From Elioraea sp. Yellowstone (GTDB lineage: Bacteria; Pseudomonadota; Alphaproteobacteria; Acetobacterales; Acetobacteraceae), in the NCBI RefSeq assembly GCF_006704265.1, contig NZ_VIKA01000009.1, forward strand, positions 1 through 48,922: DNA of 48,922 nt. Reading direction: 5' to 3'. The stretch's first letter is position 1; every line of letters starts with the position of its first letter. Below are positions 41,184 to 47,949 of this stretch, piece after piece. The notes beneath the pieces are model-generated. The model worked only from the letters and a program-made list of their open reading frames with translations, had not been told where the DNA came from and made no database searches. Made by a program: the position numbers and the translations under genes.

Positions 41184-41947
41184 CAGTCGCGGTAGCCCGG
41201 GTCTTCGCGGTCGAGCAGGCGGCGCAGCGCCGCCCAGGGCCGCCAGCCCTTGTTGTCCGGGGCGGTGAACTGCGCCCGGGTGCGCGCCACCACCTCCGGC
41301 GGCGGCATCGACAGCGGACGGTTCATCGACGTTGCGGCCACCTGGATCCGGCACGCCATCTCCAGGTAGTACATGTAATAGAACGCCTCGGCGACCGTCC
41401 GCCCGACCGTCAGCAGGCCGTGGTTGCGCAAGAGCATCCCCGGCGCGTCGCCGAGGTCGCGCACCAGGCGGTCGCGCTCGGAGAGGTTGTCGTCCGCGGC
41501 GATGCCCTCGTACTCGTGCACCGGGACGCGGCCCGCGAACTCCATCGACATCTGGTTGAGCGGCAGGATGCCGTCCGCGGTCGCCGCCACCGCCATGCCA
41601 GCCAGGGTGTGGGTGTGCATCACGCAATGCGCATCCGGCCGGCCCATGTGGATCGCGGAGTGGATGACGAAGCCCGCGGGGTTCACCGGCCAGGGACTGT
41701 CGCCGATCGGGTTGCCCGCGACGTCGATCACCACCAGCGACGAGGCGGTGATCTCGCTGAACAGCATGCCGTAGGGGTTGATCAGGAAGCGCGGTTCGCC
41801 AGGACCCGGCAGACGGGCGGAGAGATGGGTGAAGATCAGATCGTCCATGCCGAACCGGGCGATCAGGCGATAGGCGGCGGCGAGATCCTCGCGCAGCGCC
41901 CGTTCGGTCGCCTGGGCGTCGGGCGGTTGCGGCGGCATCGCGTTCAT
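41183..41947 (-). CDS. Class II aldolase/adducin-family protein (254 aa)
   Basis: Zinc-ligand motif HTHT (111-114), the upstream LINPYGMLFSEITASSLVVID and the late MLLRNHGLLTVGRTVAEAFYYMYYLE identify the family. Members cleave sugar phosphates such as fuculose-1-phosphate or decarboxylate related compounds. It is the first gene of a unit with a spermidine-type importer, an unusual neighbour for a sugar-phosphate aldolase. ATG 41947 is used; ATG 41938 is an alternative. Confidence 0.88.
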   Translation of the reverse strand: MNAMPPQPPDAQATERALREDLAAAYRLIARFGMDDLIFTHLSARLPGPGEPRFLINPYGMLFSEITASSLVVIDVAGNPIGDSPWPVNPAGFVIHSAIHMGRPDAHCVMHTHTLAGMAVAATADGILPLNQMSMEFAGRVPVHEYEGIAADDNLSERDRLVRDLGDAPGMLLRNHGLLTVGRTVAEAFYYMYYLEMACRIQVAATSMNRPLSMPPPEVVARTRAQFTAPDNKGWRPWAALRRLLDREDPGYRD

Positions 41948-41970
41948 GCGGTGATCCGTTGCGGTGGGTT

Positions 41971-42020
41971 ATCGTGCCTGCGGGGTGACGACGGCGCAGT
42001 GTCGACCTAACCTGCACGAT
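41971..42020. promoter_or_regulatory. Inverted repeat in the divergent gap between class II aldolase and M20 peptidase genes
   Basis: ATCGTGC (41971-41977) and GCACGAT (42014-42020) are perfect 7-base inverted copies, 36 bases apart, within an 88-base divergent intergenic region. They could be paired half-sites for one regulator acting on both promoters. No convincing -10/-35 boxes were found. Confidence 0.35.
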
Positions 42021-42035
42021 CATCAAGGGCTGTCG

Positions 42036-43319
42036 ATGAGGCCAAGAGCCATGACCGATCTGGCGGCGGAGCGCCGCGCGCTGCTTGCGCATCTGCGCGA
42101 TACCGAGGCGGAGCAGGTCGCGCTGCTCCAGGCGTTCCTGCGCGCACCCTCGGCCAATCCGCCCGGGGATACGCGCCCTGCCGCCGCCGTGCTGGAGCGC
42201 TTCCTCGCCGAACGCGGCCTGGCACCCCAGAGCCACGCGGCACGGCCGGAGCTCCCGAACATCGTCGCGACCTGCGCCGGCACCCGTCCGGGGGGGCATC
42301 TGGTGTTCAACGGCCACATGGACGTCTTCCCGCCCAACGACGCGAACGGCTGGTCGGGCGATCTGCGCGACGGCCGGCTCTACGGACGGGGTGCCGCCGA
42401 CATGAAGGCCGGCACGGCCGCGAGCACCATCGCCTTCGCGGCCCTCGCCCGGATCGCGCCCGCGCTCGCCGGACGGGTCACGCTCACCGCCGTCAGCGAC
42501 GAGGAGACGGGCGGGCGATGGGGCACGCGCTACCTGTTCGAGACGCTGGGCGAGGCGGTGAAGGGCGATGTCTGCCTGAACGGCGAGCCGTCGGGGATCA
42601 ACAACATCCGCTTCATGGAGAAGGGTACGCTGCGCATGACGGTTGCCGTGCGCACCAAGGGCGCGCATGGCGGCTATCCCCATCTCTCGCCGAGCGCGAT
42701 CAAGCTCGCCTGTGCGATCGTCACCGCCTTCGAAGGCCTGCACGGCTTCCAGCCCGCGCTGCCCGAGGCGGTCGCGCGGGCACTCGCCGACCCCGCGGTG
42801 ATCGCCGCGCACGATGCCGGGCTCGGCCAGGGCGCGTCGGCGGTCGTACGCCAGGTGGTGTTCAACGCCGGCGTGATCGCGGGCGGATCGAAGGTGAACG
42901 TGCTGCCCGACCGCTGCACGCTGCACTGCGAGTTCCGCTACCCCTTCGGCCTCGACCGCGCGGCGATGGAAGCGAACGTCCGCCGCATCCTCGCCCGCTT
43001 CCCCGAAGCCAGCCTCGCGATCGACGAGGACCACTCCTACCCGCCCTCCTTCGCCGACCCGGCCGACCCGATGGTCGCCATCCTCGCCGACGTGGTGGAG
43101 CGCGATCTCGGCAGGCCCCGCCCGGTGCCCTGCTGCTCGCTCGGCGGCTCCGACAGCCGCTACTGGCGCTGGGCCGGCGTGCCGGCCTTCCTCTACGGCC
43201 CGAGCCCCGTCACGATGGGCCAGGCGGACGAGCACGTGACCGTCGAGGAATTCCTGCACGTCGCCAAGGCGCATGCGCTCGCCGCCTTCGACTGGCTCGC
43301 CGCCCGCGCCGCCGCGTAA
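42036..43319 (+). CDS. M20-family peptidase, ArgE/DapE-like (427 aa)
   Basis: The motifs GHMDVFP (93-99), GRGAADMKAG (117-126) and DEETGG (155-160) mark the two-zinc active site of ArgE/DapE/carboxypeptidase G-type enzymes, which release an amino acid from N-acyl or peptide substrates. The middle RTKGAHGGYPHLSPSAIK is the dimerisation-domain motif. ATG 42036 has AAGGG six bases upstream; ATG 42051 has poorer spacing. It is divergent from the class II aldolase/Pot operon, which also encodes an M20 enzyme. Confidence 0.92.
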   Translation: MRPRAMTDLAAERRALLAHLRDTEAEQVALLQAFLRAPSANPPGDTRPAAAVLERFLAERGLAPQSHAARPELPNIVATCAGTRPGGHLVFNGHMDVFPPNDANGWSGDLRDGRLYGRGAADMKAGTAASTIAFAALARIAPALAGRVTLTAVSDEETGGRWGTRYLFETLGEAVKGDVCLNGEPSGINNIRFMEKGTLRMTVAVRTKGAHGGYPHLSPSAIKLACAIVTAFEGLHGFQPALPEAVARALADPAVIAAHDAGLGQGASAVVRQVVFNAGVIAGGSKVNVLPDRCTLHCEFRYPFGLDRAAMEANVRRILARFPEASLAIDEDHSYPPSFADPADPMVAILADVVERDLGRPRPVPCCSLGGSDSRYWRWAGVPAFLYGPSPVTMGQADEHVTVEEFLHVAKAHALAAFDWLAARAAA

Positions 43320-43390
43320 CCGCCGCGCGCTTGCACGACCGCCGTCCTGCCGCGCACTCTCGCCTCGGCCCAACAGCCAGGATCGTCCGC

Positions 43391-44269
43391 ATGCGCCGCT
43401 CCCGCAGCCTTGTCATCGCCGCCCTCGCCCTTGCCCTCCCCGCGGGCCCGACGCTGGCGGATGCGCTCGACGAGGCGGCCGCGCGCGGCACGCTCAGGCT
43501 CGGCGTGCGCGCGGATGCGCCCCCCTTCTCGGCCTCGGCCGCACCGGGCCGCTACGAGGGCTACAGCGTCGATCTCTGCCTTGCCGTGGTCGAGGCGGCC
43601 GCGGCCAGGGCCGGCCGCCCGATCCGCCCGGACTACGTCGCGGTCGATGCCGGCAATCGCCTGACGCTGCTCGCCGAGGGCAGGATCGACCTGCTCTGCG
43701 AGGCGACCTCGCGCACCCTCGGCCGCGCCGACAGGGTGGACTTCTCGCTGCCGACCTTCGTCACCGGTGCGGGACTGATGATCCGCATCGGCCCGAGCCC
43801 GATCGCGCTGCCGCCGCTCGGCGGCGGCGGTCTCGGCCTGCCCGCAGAGCCGCCGCGGCGGATCGGCGTGCTGGCCGGCACCTCCACCGAGCGCGCGCTG
43901 CGCGCCTTCATCGCGAACGGCGCGCTGAACGCCCAGATGGTCGAGGCGGCGACGCACCAGGACGGGCTGGCGGCGCTGACCGCCGGGCTGACCGAAGCCT
44001 ACGCCGCCGATCTCGAGATCCTGGTCGCGCTGCGCGCCCAGGCCGCCGACCCCGGGTCGCTCGCGATCGCCGATCGGACGCTGACGCTGGAGAGCTACGC
44101 GATCGGCATCCATCCCGGTGCGCGCGCGCTGCGCGTGCTGGCCGACCGCGTGATCGCCGAGCTTTCCCGCTCGGGGCGGCTCATGCAGATCGCCGAGCGC
44201 CACTTCCCCGGCCGCCGGCCCGGCGAGGCGTTCCTGGCGATGACGCTGCTGAACGCCCTGCCCGACTGA
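43391..44269 (+). CDS. Amino-acid-type (family 3) substrate-binding protein, orphan (292 aa)
   Basis: A Sec signal (MRRSRSLVIAALALALPAGPTLA) precedes the family-3 opening RGTLRLGVRADAPPFSA, with RYEGYSVDLCLAVVEAA and the lobe-hinge segment IDLLCEATSRTLGRADRVDFSLPTF. RIGVLAGTSTERALRAFI begins lobe 2. The protein binds an amino acid or related small solute in the periplasm. No amino-acid-type permease or ATPase is adjacent. ATG 43391 has AGGA upstream. The 71-base gap before it shows no clear site. Confidence 0.9.
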   Translation: MRRSRSLVIAALALALPAGPTLADALDEAAARGTLRLGVRADAPPFSASAAPGRYEGYSVDLCLAVVEAAAARAGRPIRPDYVAVDAGNRLTLLAEGRIDLLCEATSRTLGRADRVDFSLPTFVTGAGLMIRIGPSPIALPPLGGGGLGLPAEPPRRIGVLAGTSTERALRAFIANGALNAQMVEAATHQDGLAALTAGLTEAYAADLEILVALRAQAADPGSLAIADRTLTLESYAIGIHPGARALRVLADRVIAELSRSGRLMQIAERHFPGRRPGEAFLAMTLLNALPD

Positions 44270-44282
44270 CGGAGCGCGCCGC

Positions 44283-45701
44283 GTGACCCCGCGCCGGGCG
44301 GTCAACCGCACCTACGACGAGATCGCGATCGGCGACAGCGCGTCCGAGACGCGGACGCTGACGGCTGATGATCTCGTGCTGTTCGCGCACGCCTCGGGCA
44401 ACCTCAACCCGATCCACCTGCCGGGCCGGCAGGGCGAGGGGGACGATGAGCCGGCGGTGGCGCCTGGCATGTGGATCGCGGCGCTGTTCTCCTCGGTGCT
44501 CGGCAACCGCCTGCCTGGCCCCGGCACGCGCTACCGCAGCCAAAGCGTGCGCTTCCTTACCCCCGCCCGCGTCGGGGATACCCTGACGACGACCGTGACG
44601 GCGAAGCTGAAGCTCGCCGACTCGGTGATCGTGTTCGATGGCCGCGCGGTGAACCAGCGCGGCGAGGTGGTGGCGGAGGCGGAGGCCGAGGTTGTTGCGC
44701 CGGCGCGGCGCGTCACGCTCGAGGACGCCGCCCTGCCCCGGCTCGCCCTGCACCGCCAAGCCAAGTTCGACGCCCTGATCGCCGCCTGCGCGCCGCTTGC
44801 GCCGGTGCCGACCGCGGTTGCCCATCCCTGCGACGGGCCGAGCCTCGCCGGCGCGCTGGAGGCGGCGAAGGCCAAGCTGATCGTGCCGATCCTGGTCGGC
44901 CCGCCCGCGCGCATCGAGGCCGCCGCCGCTTCCACCGGTCTCGATCTCTCCGGCATCGAGATCGTCGCCACCCCGCACAGCCATGCCTCGGCCGCGCGCG
45001 CGGTCGAGCTCGTCCACGAGGATCGGGCGCGCGCGGTGATGAAGGGAGCGCTGCACTCGGACGAGCTGCTCGCCGAGATCGTGAAGCGCGAAGGGGGCCT
45101 GCGCACCAAGCGCCGCATCAGCCATGCCTTCGTGCTCGATGCGCCGGTGCTCGATCACCTGCTGATCGTCACCGACGCGGCGATCAACATCCTGCCCGAC
45201 CTGATGACCAAGGCCGACATCACGCAGAACGCGATCGACCTCGCCCGTGCGATCGGCATCGCCAAGCCGAAGGTCGCGGTGATGAGCGCGATCGAGACGG
45301 TGAATCCCTCGATCCCCTCCTCGGTCGATGCAGCGGTGCTGTCGAAGATGGCGGATCGCGGCCAGATCACCGGCGGGCTGGTCGACGGTCCGCTGGCGAT
45401 GGACAATGCGATCGACCTCGACGCCGCGCGCACCAAGGGCATCACCTCGCTGGTGGCCGGGCGGGCGGAGATCCTGGTCGTGCCGAACCTCGAAGCGGGC
45501 AACATGCTGGCCAAGAACCTGACCTTCGTCGCCCAGGCGGACGCGGCCGGGCTGGTGCTCGGCGCGGCCGTGCCGGTGATGCTGACCAGCCGGGCCGATG
45601 ACGTGCGCGCGCGCCTCGCCTCGGCCGCGCTCGCGGTGCTGTACCGGCACTGGCAGACGACGGGCGTGTCGGCGGTGCCGGGAACGGACGGCACGGCGTG
45701 A
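44283..45701 (+). CDS. MaoC-domain / phosphate acetyl(butyryl)transferase fusion (472 aa)
   Basis: Residues about 10-140 are a MaoC-like hot-dog domain (FAHASGNLNPIHL, APGMWIAALFSSVLGNRLPGPGTRYRSQSVRFLTPARVGD), similar to R-specific enoyl-CoA hydratases. Residues about 165-465 are a phosphotransacetylase/phosphotransbutyrylase domain (IVPILVGPPARIEAAA, LLIVTDAAINILPDL, GLVDGPLAMDNAID). The enzyme should interconvert acyl-CoA and acyl phosphate, with acyl phosphate passed to the kinase encoded next. Start is GTG 44283; the stop overlaps the ackA GTG by four bases. The fusion is known in proteobacteria, where it accompanies acetate/propionate kinase. Confidence 0.92.
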   Translation: MTPRRAVNRTYDEIAIGDSASETRTLTADDLVLFAHASGNLNPIHLPGRQGEGDDEPAVAPGMWIAALFSSVLGNRLPGPGTRYRSQSVRFLTPARVGDTLTTTVTAKLKLADSVIVFDGRAVNQRGEVVAEAEAEVVAPARRVTLEDAALPRLALHRQAKFDALIAACAPLAPVPTAVAHPCDGPSLAGALEAAKAKLIVPILVGPPARIEAAAASTGLDLSGIEIVATPHSHASAARAVELVHEDRARAVMKGALHSDELLAEIVKREGGLRTKRRISHAFVLDAPVLDHLLIVTDAAINILPDLMTKADITQNAIDLARAIGIAKPKVAVMSAIETVNPSIPSSVDAAVLSKMADRGQITGGLVDGPLAMDNAIDLDAARTKGITSLVAGRAEILVVPNLEAGNMLAKNLTFVAQADAAGLVLGAAVPVMLTSRADDVRARLASAALAVLYRHWQTTGVSAVPGTDGTA

Positions 45702-46879
45702 CCGACGCGATCCTGGTCGTCAACGCGGGCTCGTCCTCGATCAAGATCGAGCTCTTCGCGGCCGACGACGCGCTCGCTTCGCTGCTCGCCGGCCAGGTCG
45801 AGGCGATCGGGCTCGCGCCGCGGCTGTTCCTGCGCGACGCCGCCGGAACGACGGTCGCCGACCAGGCCTGGCCGCAGGGCGAGGGCCCGCGCGATCATCG
45901 CGCGGCGCTGGCGGCGATCGGCGCGGCGGTCGCGCGTGCGGCCGCGGATCGGCGAATCGTTGCGATCGGGCATCGCGTCGTGCATGGCGGGGCGGCGCGC
46001 GCCGCCCCGGTGGTGATCGATCCGGCGGTCCGGGCCGAGCTCGCGGCGCTGACGCCGCTCGCGCCGCTGCACCAGCCGCACAACCTCGCCGGCATCGACG
46101 CCATGGCCGAGCTCCATCCCGGCGTGATGCAGGTGGCCTGCTTCGACACCGCCTTCCATCGCGGCCATCCCTGGGTCGCCGACACCTTCGCCCTGCCGCG
46201 CGCGTTCCATGCGCGCGGTATCCGCCGCTACGGCTTCCACGGCCTGTCCTACGCCTATGTCGCGATGCGGTTGCGTGACGTCGCGCCCGAGATCGCCGAC
46301 GGGCGCGTGGTCGTCGCCCATCTCGGCAACGGCGCCTCGATGTGCGCGCTCCGCGGCGGGCGTTCGATCGACTCGACGATGGGGTTCACGGCGCTGGACG
46401 GCCTGCCGATGGGCACGCGGTCGGGCCAGATCGATCCGGGCGTGCTGCTGCACCTGATCGCCGCGGAGGGCTACGACGCGGCGGCCCTGACGCGGCTCCT
46501 CTACCACGAGAGCGGGCTCAAGGGCCTCTCCGGCCTGTCGAGCGACATGCGCGCGCTGGAGGCGGCAGGCACGGCCGAGGCGGCGGAGGCGATCGCCTAC
46601 TTCGTCTATCGCATCCGCAGGGAGTTGGGCGCGCTCGCGGCCGTGCTCGGGGGGCTCGATGCGCTGGTCTTCACCGCCGGCATCGGCGAGAACAGTCCCC
46701 GCATCCGCGCCGCCGTCTGCGACGGCATGGACTGGCTCGGCATCGCGCTCGACGCAGCGGCGAACGCCCGTGGCGCCATGGCCATCTCCGCGCCGGAAAG
46801 CCGTGTCCGGGTGCTGCGCCTCGCCACCGACGAGGAGCGCATGATCGCGATCGAGACGCTGCGGCTGCTGCGCGGCTGA
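45698..46879 (+). CDS. ackA: Acetate/propionate kinase (393 aa)
   Basis: All signatures are present: LVVNAGSSSIKIELF, GHRVVHGG, ACFDTAFH, YGFHGLSYAYV, VVAHLGNGASMCAL, IDSTMGFTALDGLPMGTRSG and FTAGIGENSPRIR. It transfers phosphate between ATP and acetate or propionate, and with the upstream transferase forms a substrate-level ATP or acyl-CoA recycling pair. GTG 45698 overlaps the preceding stop by four bases. Confidence 0.96.
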   Translation: MTDAILVVNAGSSSIKIELFAADDALASLLAGQVEAIGLAPRLFLRDAAGTTVADQAWPQGEGPRDHRAALAAIGAAVARAAADRRIVAIGHRVVHGGAARAAPVVIDPAVRAELAALTPLAPLHQPHNLAGIDAMAELHPGVMQVACFDTAFHRGHPWVADTFALPRAFHARGIRRYGFHGLSYAYVAMRLRDVAPEIADGRVVVAHLGNGASMCALRGGRSIDSTMGFTALDGLPMGTRSGQIDPGVLLHLIAAEGYDAAALTRLLYHESGLKGLSGLSSDMRALEAAGTAEAAEAIAYFVYRIRRELGALAAVLGGLDALVFTAGIGENSPRIRAAVCDGMDWLGIALDAAANARGAMAISAPESRVRVLRLATDEERMIAIETLRLLRG

Positions 46880-46886
46880 TCGGCCT

Positions 46887-46929
46887 CATACCCGGAGCAC
46901 AAGGGGTTGACCTTTGTGCGGAGGGTATG
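46887..46929. repeat. Palindromic element 1 between ackA and the universal-stress gene
   Basis: Arms CATACCC (46887-46893) and GGGTATG (46923-46929), then an unpaired 3-base bulge on each side, then GCACAA (46897-46902) and TTGTGC (46914-46919). It begins eight bases after the ackA stop and may act as its terminator. It shares an AAGG-GTTGACCTTTG-like core with element 2. Confidence 0.7.
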
Positions 46930-46959
46930 GCGCGCGGGGCTCAAGGGGCGGCCGCGCGC
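46930..46959. repeat. GC palindrome between elements 1 and 2
   Basis: GCGCGCGG (46930-46937) pairs with CCGCGCGC (46952-46959) around a 14-base loop. Confidence 0.5.
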
Positions 46960-46970
46960 ACAACCAAGGC

Positions 46971-47017
46971 CTGATGCCCGGCCGGCAAAGGTCGAACCTT
47001 TGTCGGCCGGGTATCAG
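46971..47017. terminator. Long palindrome (22-base-pair stem) overlapping the universal-stress gene stop
   Basis: The arms 46971-46992 and 46996-47017 pair over 22 positions, with only two G-T pairs, around the 3-base loop CGA. The outer part is CTGAT/ATCAG and the inner part CAAAGGT/ACCTTTG. The stop codon of the universal-stress gene (47014-47016, minus strand) lies inside the right arm. It probably terminates transcription from both sides; no U-tract follows. Confidence 0.75.
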
Positions 47018-47889
47018 CGGCTCATCAGCAGCGTCAGGTCGGCGTGTTCGAGCACGTGGCGCGTGACACCGCCGAGGATGAGCTGGCGCAGCCGGCTGTG
47101 GCTGTAGGCGCCCATGATCAGCAGATCGGCCTCGGCCTCCTTGGCCGCGGCCAGCAGGCCGGCTCCCACCGAGTTGCTGACGGGCTTGAACTGCCGCGTC
47201 TGCGCCTTGACCCCATGCCAGGCGAGATAGTCGACGAGGCCGGTCACATCGGGACCGCGACGCTGATACTCCTCGGCGTGCAGGACCGTGACCGACTCGG
47301 CGCGCTCGATCCAGGGCAGGCCGCCGGCGACCGCCGCCGCGGATTCGGCGGTGCCGTTCCAGCCGATGCAGACCCTCCGGCCGAGCTGCCCCGGCGCCGA
47401 CCGGGGCGCCACCATCACCGGCCGGCCTGAGTCGAACAGCACCGCATGCAGCGCATCCGAGGTCGAGACGTCGTCGCCGGCCTCCGGATGGGCGAGCACG
47501 ACGACGTCCGACAGCCGCGCCTGCTGCGCGACCACATCCTCCTCGCGCCCGACCACCGAGCCGAAGCTCGCGGTCACGGATCCGGCTGTAAAGGCGGCCG
47601 CCGGGTCGGTGACGATCGGGATGCCGTGCTCCTCGACGTAGCGCGAGAACAGCGCCTGCACGCCCTTGGCGCGCTCCGCGCTCTCGCGTTCGGTGGCGCT
47701 CATCATCTCCTCGATCATCGCCCCCGAGAGACCCTCGCCGGCGAGGGGAGCGACGTCGCGCGGATCGATCCGCACATGCAGCCCGTGCACATGCGCCTTC
47801 CAGATGCGCGCGGCCAGGAAGGCGGTCGCCAGCGCGGCCTCGCCGGCCTCGGTGCCGATCACCGGCAGCAGCAGTTTGCGGTAGGCCAT
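47014..47889 (-). CDS. Universal stress protein (UspA family, 291 aa)
   Basis: The C-terminal half has the ATP-binding motif of UspA proteins (DLLIMGAYSHSRLRQLILGGVTRHVL, a G-x-SR-x-G-x-T-x-VL pattern), with LLLPVIGTEAGEAALATAFLAARIW at the N-terminus. At 291 residues it has the tandem-domain length (two Usp-like folds). It lies next to an acetate-kinase module, a combination often linked to low-oxygen or energy stress (inference). A GATTCG/CGAATC inverted repeat (47904-47926) is 15 bases upstream of its start. Confidence 0.92.
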   Translation of the reverse strand: MAYRKLLLPVIGTEAGEAALATAFLAARIWKAHVHGLHVRIDPRDVAPLAGEGLSGAMIEEMMSATERESAERAKGVQALFSRYVEEHGIPIVTDPAAAFTAGSVTASFGSVVGREEDVVAQQARLSDVVVLAHPEAGDDVSTSDALHAVLFDSGRPVMVAPRSAPGQLGRRVCIGWNGTAESAAAVAGGLPWIERAESVTVLHAEEYQRRGPDVTGLVDYLAWHGVKAQTRQFKPVSNSVGAGLLAAAKEAEADLLIMGAYSHSRLRQLILGGVTRHVLEHADLTLLMSR

Positions 47890-47903
47890 GCGCCATCCCT
47901 CGA

Positions 47904-47926
47904 GATTCGTGTCTCCCGCGCGAATC
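47904..47926. promoter_or_regulatory. Inverted repeat upstream of the universal-stress gene
   Basis: GATTCG (47904-47909) and CGAATC (47921-47926), 11 bases apart, fill much of the 60-base gap before the ATG at 47889. A regulator site is possible; evidence is limited to the repeat. Confidence 0.35.
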
Positions 47927-47949
47927 CTAGCACGCCGGAGGCGGTCGCA

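Noticed and set aside
40107-43373. Apparent 1088-residue protein ending in the PotA-like ATPase
   Set aside because: Only the last 358 residues match a family. The upstream part runs antisense to the M20 gene and through the class II aldolase gene in another frame, and ATG 41183 is coupled to that aldolase stop.
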